The notes below the pieces were generated by a model. That model did no database searches. It saw only the letters and a program-made list of their open reading frames with translations, and was not told the DNA's origin. From Saprospira grandis DSM 2844 (lineage in GTDB: Bacteria; Bacteroidota; Bacteroidia; Chitinophagales; Saprospiraceae), in contig CAMDAB010000030.1 of assembly GCA_945888475.1 (NCBI GenBank), positions 1-32,498 on the forward strand: a stretch of DNA of 32,498 bases. The letters are read 5' to 3'. The position numbers and the translations under genes were made by a program. Shown one piece after another: positions 1 to 8,324 of this stretch. Each line of letters starts with the position of its first letter. Positions within the stretch are counted from its first letter, which is position 1.

Positions 1-30
1 TCAGCTGTTACTCGACTGTTGAGCAGCGTT

Positions 31-516
31 CTAGAATTGAAAATATATTTCTTTGACTGAACTGTCTTGACGTATTTCTTCTTCAGTCCTTTTGTCTAAA
101 CAATTTGCTTTCTTACTCCTGTCTCGAGTAAAGACTTTCAATTTTTCATCATTTTCTATGTCTGTTATTTTTTCTTGTATTCGATAAAATGTCCATTGCT
201 CATTTGAGGTTAAATATTCTAATCGCATTTCATTCACATTGTTAAAATGGATGATTGATTTAATTGTAATAATTGAATCTGCTAATAAATTAGATTCTTC
301 ATAACTCAAGGTATCTCCAGTAATTTTAAAATTATACCATTTTGTTATTAAGCCTTTGTTTGTAGAATATTTAAACAAGTTTCCTTGAATCAACAATTCA
401 TAATAGGTTCCATCTTTTCCACAGGTATACCAGTTTCCGGAAAATTTGTTTTTCGTCGTGCAAGTAGCACAACTACAAAGTAAAATGATTGAAAAAAATA
501 ACATAAAGAATTTCAT
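31..516 (-). CDS. Small putative lipoprotein, function unknown
   Basis: The 161-residue protein begins with a hydrophobic signal segment ending in a lipobox-like LLCSC. It is therefore predicted to be exported and lipid-anchored at Cys16. The mature part contains a GNWY motif (about residues 27-30) and alternating beta-type segments such as YELLIQGNLFKY and WTFYRIQEK. This resembles the small beta-barrel lipocalin-like lipoproteins common in Bacteroidota, but I cannot place it in a named family. The C-terminal 45 residues are charged and probably disordered or helical. It lies downstream of the T9SS gene on the same strand, with about 90 bp between, so co-transcription is possible. No TAnnTTTG promoter is visible directly upstream. 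Confidence 0.75.
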   Translation of the reverse strand: MKFFMLFFSIILLCSCATCTTKNKFSGNWYTCGKDGTYYELLIQGNLFKYSTNKGLITKWYNFKITGDTLSYEESNLLADSIITIKSIIHFNNVNEMRLEYLTSNEQWTFYRIQEKITDIENDEKLKVFTRDRSKKANCLDKRTEEEIRQDSSVKEIYFQF

Positions 517-605
517 TCGCTTGCGTTTTTAGACAGTATCCTCTGGTTAAAGTTTTTTTGCATCTGCCTAGAACTGCTTATCATACTCAAAAACAATACT
601 TCAGG

Positions 606-2045
606 CTAGTTATCAATTATAACAATTTTATGGGTTGCAATAGTTTTGGAATGAGCTGTCAACTTTGCGATATAGATTCCGCTGGGCAGTTCCCCTCGGT
701 TGAGCCTGATAGTTTGACTGTTGATATTTTTAATTGCTGTAACTAATTGACCGGAAAGGTTGTATATCCTTAGCTCAGCATTGTGCAAAGGGTATGTTGT
801 TTCTAAAACTGTCTGTAGAGAAAAAGGATTAGGAAAAAATTTAACATCATAAGTTTGCTGCTGAGCATAATTGCTCGCAAGTGCACAATAGCTATCATAT
901 TCCATTAAGTTGTTTAGGCCCCAGCTGCTAAATTTTCCATTTAAATAAATTCCTTGATCAACATAGTTGCAGCCTAATCCACTACTGTCAGGGTCATTGA
1001 TAACTCCAAGAAAAGAACTGGATTGGTTTTGTGCAACATAGATTTTTCGATCGGGGGCAAGTTTTAAACTATATAAATTCTTTGTAGCCGAGCTGAAAAT
1101 ATTTACGCGGGATTGTTGAATTGATGCAGAATCGTTGGAACTTAGATCATATTGAATGATTTTGGCGCTAACCCCGGCAGAAGGAGAGAGCCATTGACTT
1201 GCATACAATTTTGAATTATCGGGCGAAAAAGATAAACCATACAAACCAGATGGATTTCCCTGTGAGTTATAGCCTCCGTTTTCGGGTAAGGTGATCAGAT
1301 TTGACACTATTCCTGTTGAATTATCAAAATCAAATAATTCGATATTCGGATTTACCAAGGTCACAACTGCTAATTTTGAGGAATTAGGAGATGCCTTTAA
1401 TTCGCCAACCGCATCTGCTGTTGAATTATCGGAATGGATTTTTCCGATAGCAGAAATTACAGGCGAAGTGTTAATACCATTGGAATTTAGCAGAAAAGAT
1501 AAAAATTGATTTGAATTATACTGATGCCCAAGCAGCCAAATGTCAGTTCCATTTGAATGTTGTACCGGGATTATCTTTTCTGTTACTGGCGATAAGTAAA
1601 GGATACTATCTTTGAATGTCAATCCTCCCAAACCGCCATTCAAACTCATGTCCACCTGATGAAATCGATATCCCTGTCCGGAAAATCCCTGAACTTCGGA
1701 AGTTACGATGTAATATATTGAATCGAAGCCTGGTTTTTGAACGATTGTAACTTGGGTAATGGTACTGCCGTTAGTGATTAAATTTCCATTGGGCATCAGA
1801 TTGTGATTTCGGTCCCATACATTGGCAGAATTTGTGTAGATTAACACCTGTCCGGAATTTTTATCAGCAATCGTTGCACAACCTTCAAATCCATTAATAG
1901 CGCCATCTGTCAATACCTTTGTCAGGCAATTGTCGTTAAAATCCAATCCTGCTCCATTGCCAAAATACCATACATTGGCTTGTTTTTGACCAAAAGTAAT
2001 TGATTGTAGCAGTACAATTATGAACAGTAATGTAAATTTAATCAT
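606..2045 (-). CDS. T9SS type A sorting-domain secreted protein, propeller-like
   Basis: The 479-residue protein is secreted. An N-terminal signal peptide (about residues 1-19) is followed by the ANVWYFGNGAGLDFN motif typical of a Bacteroidota family of secreted proteins. Repeated blade-like stretches follow, such as YGLSFSPDNSKLYASQW and YSLKLAPDRKIYVAQN, suggesting a beta-propeller fold over about residues 25-380. The last 75 residues or so (from VKFFPNPF near residue 402) form a type IX sorting domain, which includes LRIYNLSGQLV and LPSGIYIAKL. The protein should thus cross the outer membrane through the T9SS. Its target or ligand is unknown. No partner gene in the window explains it. Confidence 0.85.
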   Translation of the reverse strand: MIKFTLLFIIVLLQSITFGQKQANVWYFGNGAGLDFNDNCLTKVLTDGAINGFEGCATIADKNSGQVLIYTNSANVWDRNHNLMPNGNLITNGSTITQVTIVQKPGFDSIYYIVTSEVQGFSGQGYRFHQVDMSLNGGLGGLTFKDSILYLSPVTEKIIPVQHSNGTDIWLLGHQYNSNQFLSFLLNSNGINTSPVISAIGKIHSDNSTADAVGELKASPNSSKLAVVTLVNPNIELFDFDNSTGIVSNLITLPENGGYNSQGNPSGLYGLSFSPDNSKLYASQWLSPSAGVSAKIIQYDLSSNDSASIQQSRVNIFSSATKNLYSLKLAPDRKIYVAQNQSSSFLGVINDPDSSGLGCNYVDQGIYLNGKFSSWGLNNLMEYDSYCALASNYAQQQTYDVKFFPNPFSLQTVLETTYPLHNAELRIYNLSGQLVTAIKNINSQTIRLNRGELPSGIYIAKLTAHSKTIATHKIVIIDN

Positions 2046-2144
2046 GTATTAGGTATTTGGCTGAACCTGAGTAAAGGCTTTTTAAATCGCTATTCGAAGA
2101 TAAACATTTTCAGTATTAAATGCTACATTTTTAATGCTTAGGAT

Positions 2145-2170
2145 AAAAAAAGAGGACCTAAGTCCTCTCT
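2145..2170 (-). terminator. Rho-independent terminator of the ATPase/nuclease-like unit
   Basis: A perfect 7-bp stem AGAGGAC/GTCCTCT (2151-2157 and 2162-2168) with a CTAA loop is followed, on the minus strand, by a T run (complement of the A run at 2145-2151). It lies about 125 bp beyond the stop of the nuclease-like gene and before the next minus-strand gene, so it closes that transcript. Confidence 0.7.
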
Positions 2171-2295
2171 GTGCTGCTTTATATTTTTTTTGGTATTGGT
2201 ATTTTGTTCGATGGAATATCGTTGGTACGAGGTTTTTGTTTTGGGTTCTAGGAGGGATAGGAGAAGATGGTTGTTAGCGGCTGAGCTTCTTGTAT

Positions 2296-2844
2296 TTAGT
2301 TTATCCAAGTGAATAATTGAGCTGCCTTTTCTTTGGTTAACACCAAAAATGTTTTTATATCAAATAACTTTGCATATGAATTAAACTTCGTTTTATATTG
2401 GGTATTTATATTTGAAATATATGTACTATCAATATCCGTCCAATTAATAATTGATAATAGCTTGATTCTTGTATCATTTGAAATCGTAAATGGAATGCAT
2501 TGTTGGATTTTATTACCGTTTACCTTTCCAAGTAAAATTGACATAAACATACAAGTTGTGTCCACAGACTTTTTCAGAAGATTTAGAATTCTATAACTTG
2601 AAATATCTGTTTTCATTTTTTGAATCTCTTCTGATGTATAATTCGGATCATTTTCTTCTGCGAGCGTATTGTTTTCCCAATTCTTTAATTCAATGATATA
2701 AAGTGTGTTATTTTCTAAGTCAAACCAACAAGCGTCCATTTCAGCGAGATTATTTTGAATAGCTTTGTAGCCTTCACAGTCACATAATCTGAAGTAGTTG
2801 TTGTCGGGAAAATTTAATGTTATTGAACTTTCTGTAAACGGCAT
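2296..2844 (-). CDS. PD-(D/E)XK nuclease-like partner of an AAA ATPase, hypothetical
   Basis: This 182-residue protein has no signal peptide or membrane segment. I do not recognise a named family. The notable element is Asp37 (MDACWFDLEN) followed by a beta-strand and ELK (Glu52-Leu-Lys54) in LYIIELKNW. That arrangement, D-x14-E-x-K with a preceding helix holding Glu24, matches the catalytic core of PD-(D/E)XK nucleases and of related non-catalytic proteins. Helical segments follow (about 70-110), then a mixed C-terminus. It starts 8 bp after the stop of the upstream ATPase gene, so the two are almost certainly one operon. Gene pairs of an SMC/ABC-type ATPase and a nuclease are typical of phage-defence systems such as Septu, so a defence effector role is inferred. 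The fold assignment is tentative. Confidence 0.75.
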   Translation of the reverse strand: MPFTESSITLNFPDNNYFRLCDCEGYKAIQNNLAEMDACWFDLENNTLYIIELKNWENNTLAEENDPNYTSEEIQKMKTDISSYRILNLLKKSVDTTCMFMSILLGKVNGNKIQQCIPFTISNDTRIKLLSIINWTDIDSTYISNINTQYKTKFNSYAKLFDIKTFLVLTKEKAAQLFTWIN

Positions 2845-2852
2845 ATCAAAAA

Positions 2853-3926
2853 CTATTTTAGGTCAATATTTATTTCTTCATCATACATTTTAAGCGCTTC
2901 ATCAATAATTGAATTGGAAGGTAAAACCCCATCAATTAAGTCGTGAAAAGTGTTGCTTACAGGTTTCCCTATTTCTCTTTTTAAGTTCCAACAGCAAACA
3001 TTTAATTCGTCTCTTTTTGCACAATTAGCAAGCTGTTTTATTACAAAATAGCTGTGTGATGCTAGAAATATTTGAACACCTGCCTTACTCATTGCAACTA
3101 ACATTTCAACCATTTGTCTTATTGCATCTGGGTGTAATGCAGTTTCAGGTTCGTCCATAAATAAAATTGTTCCTTTACCTAGTTGTCGATTTGTTATCAA
3201 AGTCGTTAGAATTCCAATTTTTTTAATTCCTTCCGCTGTCTGTTGCATTGCAAACTGTTGATTACCTTTCTTAAAAACGAATGGTTGCTCCTTTTGCCCT
3301 GTTTGTTCTATCTTCCCTTCAAATAAGTCTTCAAGTGACTTGTTTACTTGGCTAAGTTCAGTTGCAACACGACCTTTTGTTGTTTCCAAACTAAGAGCCT
3401 TGATTAAATCTAAGTAAGTGTCATCAAATCCAATACCATAAAAATTTTCTCTGATATTTCTTATGTCAGTAAAAGCTGTTAAAACTTCCTTAGCTGGAAC
3501 AAATAATGCGTTGATTGAACTATTTGTCAAAGGTTCTACCTGATCGATGCAAGAAGTAATAGACTTCTCAGTCCTGTCTCCAAATGAAAAGTAAATTGGC
3601 TGTTTGTATCTGCCATTTTTTTCAACTATAGTTATATTTACATCAAGTCTTTCTTTACTTCCCTTCTGAACTAAGTCGCCAAGTCTATTTTTACGAGGCA
3701 TAAATGTGTCAAGAAGTTTATCTGAAAGTTCTTTCTTGAATACAACATCTGATTGTTTCGATTTAAGACTATAAATTTCTAATGATTTCACGGTTGCATA
3801 TAGGAGCTTCAGCAATCCTGTTTTACCTGTGTCATTCTTTCCAATAATTACATTGATAGATGGAATATCTTTTAAGCTCAATTCTGAATGAGCCATAAAA
3901 TTTTTTATTTTTATTGAGCTTATCAT
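2853..3926 (-). CDS. SMC/ABC-type AAA family ATPase, putative defence ATPase
   Basis: A 357-residue ATPase of the AAA_15/AAA_21 (OLD/RecF/SMC-like) type. It starts with the usual IKIKNFMAHSELSL strand, then Walker A GKNDTGKT (residues 29-36). A central helical insertion holds a lid region. QTAEGIKKIGIL stands at the signature position, Walker B ILFMDEPETALHP is near residues 252-264, and a switch/H-loop ASHSYFVIKQL follows. There is no C-terminal TOPRIM domain as in OLD nucleases, so nuclease activity would have to come from the partner gene, which begins 8 bp downstream. The size and layout resemble PtuA- and RloA/AbiLi-like ATPases of two-gene defence systems. I infer a sensor/regulator role for the pair. 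Identification as an ATPase is firm; the biological role is inferred. Confidence 0.88.
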   Translation of the reverse strand: MISSIKIKNFMAHSELSLKDIPSINVIIGKNDTGKTGLLKLLYATVKSLEIYSLKSKQSDVVFKKELSDKLLDTFMPRKNRLGDLVQKGSKERLDVNITIVEKNGRYKQPIYFSFGDRTEKSITSCIDQVEPLTNSSINALFVPAKEVLTAFTDIRNIRENFYGIGFDDTYLDLIKALSLETTKGRVATELSQVNKSLEDLFEGKIEQTGQKEQPFVFKKGNQQFAMQQTAEGIKKIGILTTLITNRQLGKGTILFMDEPETALHPDAIRQMVEMLVAMSKAGVQIFLASHSYFVIKQLANCAKRDELNVCCWNLKREIGKPVSNTFHDLIDGVLPSNSIIDEALKMYDEEINIDLK

Positions 3927-4063
3927 TTTTTTTATTTCAGATTATAATTTTTATATTTAGAGTACTTAGTACTATTAGGTTATTTCTAGTTTATTCGTAT
4001 TCTAAATTATCCACGAATAATACATGCATAAGCAGCTCAAAAGTGTTCAAAGCTAAAAATTTA

Positions 4064-4071
4064 CAAAGGTA
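4064..4071 (-). promoter_or_regulatory. Possible -7 element upstream of the ATPase gene
   Basis: TACCTTTG on the minus strand fits the Bacteroidota -7 consensus TAnnTTTG, about 140 bp before the ATPase start. No TTTG lies at the ideal 19-nt distance; TTG occurs 14 nt upstream and TTTG 26 nt upstream. The call rests on the -7 element only. Confidence 0.4.
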
Positions 4072-4147
4072 AATATAGGGTATTGCAATTTTATATTCAA
4101 ATTATCCCAAAGAGATTTTACATTTTCCTTTAAGTAAGGTACAACAA

Positions 4148-4179
4148 CAAAAAAACCAAACCTCACGGCTTGGTTTTTT
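4148..4179 (-). terminator. Terminator of the mntA-hepT operon (direct-repeat copy 1)
   Basis: The hairpin CCAAgCC-GTGA-GGtTTGG (minus-strand RNA, including one G-U pair) is bounded by an A run and a T run, about 10 bp beyond the hepT stop. On the plus strand the same pair would be an A-C mismatch, so it acts for minus-strand genes. It is identical to the copy at 4910-4941 except for one loop base (A4165 against G4927). Confidence 0.8.
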
Positions 4180-4189
4180 GTTGTAAACA

Positions 4190-4528
4190 TCAATCTTCTT
4201 TTGGAAATTCTTCCAGCTGTTTCTTTAAAAGAGGTAAATCTCTTACAACAATAGTCCAGATAAGCTCATCGGAAATGTTGTCATAAGCATGAATTATTCT
4301 ATTCCTTGTTCCAATGATATTATGTGCATTATCAATAGGAAAATGAGGGTCAACTTTTAGAATTCTATTCATAGCTTCGCCTATTATTTCAAGGTTTCGC
4401 TCTATTGCTTTTTTCGTTTTTAAGTCATTTTTATAGGCTGTAAAATCATTTTCATCGCCTAAAAATTCAAATATTTCATTAATGGAAACAATGATGTCAA
4501 GAAGCCAAGCTTGTATCTTAATATCCAT
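4190..4528 (-). CDS. hepT: HepT-like HEPN ribonuclease toxin
   Basis: A 112-residue all-helical protein of the HepT (DUF86) HEPN family. The catalytic motif R-x4-H-x-Y is complete: Arg75, His80 and Tyr82 in TRNRIIHAYD. HEPN toxins of this type cleave RNA, and in characterised MntA-HepT pairs the antitoxin AMPylates the motif Tyr, here Tyr82. The start codon lies inside the end of the upstream nucleotidyltransferase gene (11-bp overlap), which supports translational coupling. The length is normal for the family. The intact catalytic residues suggest an active toxin. The pair may serve phage defence or stress growth control; nothing here decides between these. Confidence 0.92.
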   Translation of the reverse strand: MDIKIQAWLLDIIVSINEIFEFLGDENDFTAYKNDLKTKKAIERNLEIIGEAMNRILKVDPHFPIDNAHNIIGTRNRIIHAYDNISDELIWTIVVRDLPLLKKQLEEFPKED

Positions 4529-4820
4529 ATATCAACACTTTTGTATTTTCGAGTTCCTGTCTGAAGAATTTGTTTTTGATGGCTCTTTCTTCCAATAAGT
4601 CGATAGGCCTTTTCAGAATATCTTCAAATTTTGATTTTAGCATAAAATACAGGTCACTGTATTTGAAGGGGTCTTTTTCATCAATATCAACAACTAAATC
4701 AATATCAGAATTTTGATTAAAATCCTCTCTTGTCACCGATCCAAATGCGAACAGCGATTTAACTTTGTTTGCCTTGCAAAGTTCCTGAATCTCTTTTAAT
4801 TTAATATCATCAATTTTCAT
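4518..4820 (-). CDS. mntA: MntA-like minimal nucleotidyltransferase antitoxin
   Basis: A 100-residue minimal nucleotidyltransferase. The catalytic signature G-S-x10-D-x-D is exact: Gly27-Ser28, then Asp39 and Asp41 in NSDIDLVVD. A third likely metal-binding Asp74 lies in RPIDLLEE. Antitoxins of this family AMPylate and silence the HepT toxin encoded just downstream. The gene comes first in the operon, with an 11-bp overlap into hepT, the usual order for these pairs. A TATTTTTG -7-like element lies 27-34 bp upstream of the start. All key residues are present, so the antitoxin should be active. Confidence 0.92.
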   Translation of the reverse strand: MKIDDIKLKEIQELCKANKVKSLFAFGSVTREDFNQNSDIDLVVDIDEKDPFKYSDLYFMLKSKFEDILKRPIDLLEERAIKNKFFRQELENTKVLIYGY

Positions 4821-4846
4821 AGTCGAAATTGTTTAAAATGATAATG

Positions 4847-4854
4847 CAAAAATA
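4847..4854 (-). promoter_or_regulatory. Probable -7 promoter element of mntA-hepT
   Basis: TATTTTTG on the minus strand fits TAnnTTTG and lies 27 bp before the mntA start codon. No clear TTTG is seen at the -33 position, so strength is uncertain. Confidence 0.45.
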
Positions 4855-4909
4855 AGAAATTTTTTTGAAAAATTGCTCGATTCATTGCAATGCCAAAACG
4901 ACTACAAAA

Positions 4910-4941
4910 CAAAAAAACCAAACCTCGCGGCTTGGTTTTTT
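4910..4941 (-). terminator. Terminator of the lamin-tail gene (direct-repeat copy 2)
   Basis: This is the same hairpin and tails as at 4148-4179, 31 of 32 bases identical. It starts about 27 bp beyond the stop of the large secreted protein gene and closes its transcript. It also insulates the mntA promoter region, which lies immediately downstream. Confidence 0.8.
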
Positions 4942-4967
4942 TATCAAATGAACTATGTGATATTATA

Positions 4968-7910
4968 CTATGACTTTACAAACTGTTTTGCAGTTCTTTT
5001 GCCATTGTTTGTAACGATAACATTATAAACACCTGGAGCAAGCTGAGCAGTTGATACAGTTTTGAAATTTGTATTGACATTTTCCAAACGGATGATTTCC
5101 TGACCAAGAATGTTGCTGATGTAAAGCGCCTCAATCATGTCGGCTGAAATGTTCAATTCTTCATTTACCGGATTAGGGAAGATGTTTACATTGAGCTGTT
5201 CCAATGTTTCAGTTCCAACTACAGGTGTGATGGAAGAATTGCAGGCCAATAACTGATAGCCAGTTGTGAATGGTGATGAATTGTCAAATTGAGATCCGAA
5301 ACCATAGACATTGAAACTGCCTGTCGGTGCCGGCTGTGTAAATAAATCAACAGCATCGTCAATTCTTAACTGCCAGGTTGTACTACCATTGGTGATATCA
5401 ACATTGAAACCTGTACCAGCGCCTGTCCACTGTGTTGCATTTGAAAGACTAACATTATTGATTCTGATGAAACTGCCTTCGTTGTTCTCGGTTAGCGCAG
5501 CTGTAATTACTGTAGGCGTAAGCGTTGCGTTGCCAGAAGAAATGACGAAAATACTGTCAACAAGGAATTCTGTTACACCGAAACCTTCGGTTACAATACC
5601 CCAAATGTGTAGAGAATCACCATCGCTAACTGTATAGCCTCTGTCAGAAGAAGAGAAAACTTTTACACCTTCGTTCAGGTAGTTGATCAGATAGAAATCC
5701 AAGCCTGCTCCAACTCTGAAATCGCCACAATGTACCACACCACGGATTTCAAAATCGAGACCCAATGAATCGGGAGAACCACTTGCATTGGTATTGTCGA
5801 TATTGCCGATAGAAGTTACAGAATATGGAGGACGGCAATAAGTATTGGCAGCACCCGGAGTAGCTTTAATCTGTACACCACCTACAAATACACCGGTAGG
5901 ATTGCTTGAAGCGCCCCAGTTTGAACCGATGTTGTTGTCGCTATTCACATCGCAAAGCTGAATGGAAGGACCATTGCCGCTTCCCTGCGTAGGCCATGGA
6001 GCAGTACTGGCATATTGTACAGAGTCGAGCACAACGCCAAGATTATTCTTTAGTACAACACCTTCGGTCGTATTGTTAAGGCTGTTGCCGGTATTCCAAC
6101 GGAAAGCTGTTACAGCAAAACGCTGTTGGAATAGAACTGAATCCTGACAAACCACAACACGTGCACCTGGAGCCAGATTAAATGTCGGGAAAGTATAGAA
6201 TACAGCATTCGAAACCTGATATCCGGCCAGATTAACAGTCGCGGTATCATTGTTGTAAATTTCAATAAATTCAACAGAGTCTGCCAAGGGGTTATTGTAC
6301 ATGATTTCTGTAATTACCAGATCGTACAATGGGGCAGGAGCGGCATCATTGTCGGTGATTGTTAAGGTATAAAGACTGTCAGCACCCAAAATGGCTGAGT
6401 TAGTTGCATTCGTCAATTCTAGAATTAGGTTTTCTGCGTTTTCAACCAAAGCATCATCTGTGATATTGAATGTTAATTGCTGAGCCGCGCTGCTGTTGGC
6501 AGGGAACGTAATCGTAAGCGGTGTTGTCAAACTTGAGTAATCAGCAGAACTTGCTGTAGAAGCAGCATTGATAACAACATCCACTGAAGTGGCATTAGCA
6601 TTTGCGTTGAAGATATTAACATCAACGGTAACGGTTCCTACTGCTTCGTTTACAGTGAGTGAATTTGGCGCAAAGAAAACGCTTGGGATTAAACTTTGAG
6701 TGGAGATATCACTCAAAATGCGCGGACGGATCTGATAACCTGAATCGTATGGGCTTGCAGCATCGAATTGTGAAACTGTGCCTATAACGTTGAGTGTTCC
6801 TGTTGGGGCGGCCAAACCGTACCATACACAATCATTATCTATGCGAAGGGTCCAGTTAGCTGTTCCATTGGTCACATTAACATTGAAACCAGAGCCTGCA
6901 CCAGTCCATTGTAATGGATCAACAAGGGTAACCGATGAAATGCGAACAAGTTTGTTCTCGTCACTTTCGATAATGGAACTGCTTAAATTGATTGGCGTCA
7001 AAAGACTTGAGCCAGTTTGAGCCAATACGATTGAATCGACCAAAAACTGTGTAAGACCATTGAATTGGCCAACTCTACCCAAAACATGGATTGAGTCACC
7101 GAGTGCAGGAGCTGTGTATAAATTTTTGTCAGTTGCAGAAAACACTGTTATGCCATTGTGCAAATAATCAATCAATACCATATCGTAGCCTGCATTGCCG
7201 TCAAAGTCAATACTGTGAACAACGCCACGAACCTCGCAGGTTACATTCAAAGAATCGGATACTCCGCTCAGGTTGCTTGTATTAACAGTGCCGATAGGGT
7301 AGAGTGGGTAGTTGACAGGTGTTGTTGGCACACATGCAGATTCGGAAACAAAGGGGCTTGATGTTACAGGTTTAGCGTTAATAATTAGGCCGCCTCCAAC
7401 AACAGTAGTTGAACTTCGCCAGTTTGATCCAATGTTGTTATCTGAACTAGGATCACACAATACAATTGAAGCTCCTCCTTCATCTGGTTGGCCTGCGGTA
7501 TTTCCTGTTGGAAAAGGAGCTGAGTCTCGGTAGAAAACTGAGTCAACAATAACACCTGAACCGTTTCTCAAAACTATTGCTTCACCTGTATTATTTAGGC
7601 CTCCTGATATCCACTGTTTGGTTGCAGCAATACCATATCGGTTTTGAAAAGCTGCTGAATTAACGGCGATTACAATGTAGGAACCTGCAGCGATAGGAGT
7701 TGAATTCAAAAATGTGTCAACAATACCTGAAGAAAAATAATAATTTTGTAAATTTTCAGTAGATGTACCAGCATTATAGAGTTCAATAAACTCTGTAGTA
7801 TCTGTTCCGCTTTCCGCAGGATTGTACATGATTTCGGTAATCACAATCTGAGCATTTGAAGCTGTTAAACAGCCTATAACCAAAGACAGCGCAAGGAGCA
7901 GTTTTTTCAT
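4968..7910 (-). CDS. Secreted lamin-tail/Calx-beta protein with T9SS sorting domain
   Basis: A 980-residue secreted multidomain protein. Domains in order: signal peptide (1-20); lamin-tail domain 1 (about 22-190, starting IVITEIMYNP and with EFIELYNAG); an OB-fold-like domain (about 200-400, with VRGVVHSIDFDG and DSIHVLGRVGQF); a Calx-beta domain (about 407-520, ending YTLTITDND); lamin-tail domain 2 (about 527-690, LVITEIMYNN); a second OB-like domain (about 700-890, IRGVVHCGDF and DSLHIWGIV); and a T9SS type A sorting domain (about 905-980, VNIFPNPVNEE). The LTD plus OB unit is therefore duplicated around one Calx-beta domain. Similar LTD/OB combinations occur in secreted nucleases, but I see no nuclease domain here. 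A surface or extracellular adhesive or structural role is inferred. Confidence 0.9.
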   Translation of the reverse strand: MKKLLLALSLVIGCLTASNAQIVITEIMYNPAESGTDTTEFIELYNAGTSTENLQNYYFSSGIVDTFLNSTPIAAGSYIVIAVNSAAFQNRYGIAATKQWISGGLNNTGEAIVLRNGSGVIVDSVFYRDSAPFPTGNTAGQPDEGGASIVLCDPSSDNNIGSNWRSSTTVVGGGLIINAKPVTSSPFVSESACVPTTPVNYPLYPIGTVNTSNLSGVSDSLNVTCEVRGVVHSIDFDGNAGYDMVLIDYLHNGITVFSATDKNLYTAPALGDSIHVLGRVGQFNGLTQFLVDSIVLAQTGSSLLTPINLSSSIIESDENKLVRISSVTLVDPLQWTGAGSGFNVNVTNGTANWTLRIDNDCVWYGLAAPTGTLNVIGTVSQFDAASPYDSGYQIRPRILSDISTQSLIPSVFFAPNSLTVNEAVGTVTVDVNIFNANANATSVDVVINAASTASSADYSSLTTPLTITFPANSSAAQQLTFNITDDALVENAENLILELTNATNSAILGADSLYTLTITDNDAAPAPLYDLVITEIMYNNPLADSVEFIEIYNNDTATVNLAGYQVSNAVFYTFPTFNLAPGARVVVCQDSVLFQQRFAVTAFRWNTGNSLNNTTEGVVLKNNLGVVLDSVQYASTAPWPTQGSGNGPSIQLCDVNSDNNIGSNWGASSNPTGVFVGGVQIKATPGAANTYCRPPYSVTSIGNIDNTNASGSPDSLGLDFEIRGVVHCGDFRVGAGLDFYLINYLNEGVKVFSSSDRGYTVSDGDSLHIWGIVTEGFGVTEFLVDSIFVISSGNATLTPTVITAALTENNEGSFIRINNVSLSNATQWTGAGTGFNVDITNGSTTWQLRIDDAVDLFTQPAPTGSFNVYGFGSQFDNSSPFTTGYQLLACNSSITPVVGTETLEQLNVNIFPNPVNEELNISADMIEALYISNILGQEIIRLENVNTNFKTVSTAQLAPGVYNVIVTNNGKRTAKQFVKS

Positions 7911-7945
7911 AAAAGTTTGTTTTGAACGGTTAATTAGATTTTCGG

Positions 7946-7953
7946 CAAAGATA
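7946..7953 (-). promoter_or_regulatory. -7 promoter element of the lamin-tail gene
   Basis: TATCTTTG on the minus strand is a full TAnnTTTG match, 36 bp before the start codon. The -33 region is poor; a TTTG is present but only 12 nt upstream. Confidence 0.5.
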
Positions 7954-8050
7954 ATTTAAAAAATTCAAAATTGCCATTCAATGTCATCAGGCTGATTGAA
8001 ATTACAATTTTTTAACAGTAAAGAATTTTTTCCAAATGTATGAGCCATTA

Positions 8051-8090
8051 CGAAAAACAATAATAATGGGCGCTAATTTAATGCCGCAGT
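8051..8090. repeat. GCGGTATTTTAATGCCGC-type repeat, diverged copy 1
   Basis: GAAAAAC, a short spacer, then GCGCTAATTTAATGCCGC (8070-8087) and AGTA. It has the same order of elements as the copies at 8713 and 8764, with a few substitutions in the left arm. Confidence 0.55.
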
Positions 8091-8324
8091 AAATTCGTCT
8101 CGTCATGCTTATGAAAGTATCGGCATTATGTGTACGACCACCTACGGGGTCGGGTTACAGTCACTAAGGTGTCTGTTACCAATATTTGACCCCGATGGGG
8201 TCGGTCAAAATCCTTCGGATTTTCTTTCCTTTTCACCGAGTTGGATTTCTATAAGTAGCCTATCGTAATTTCACCACAGATGGCCACTGATATACACAGA
8301 TATCACAATATAGTTCTAATTTCT

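Noticed and set aside
3961..3973. AGTACT-T-AGTACT as an operator upstream of the ATPase gene
   Set aside because: The motif is short and AT-rich, with no second copy or conserved position to support it.
4148..4941. Terminal repeats of an insertion sequence
   Set aside because: The repeats are direct, are themselves terminators, and no transposase lies between them.
5311..7533. Several plus-strand reading frames inside the lamin-tail gene
   Set aside because: They are shadows of the 980-residue minus-strand gene, which has clear domains across the whole region.
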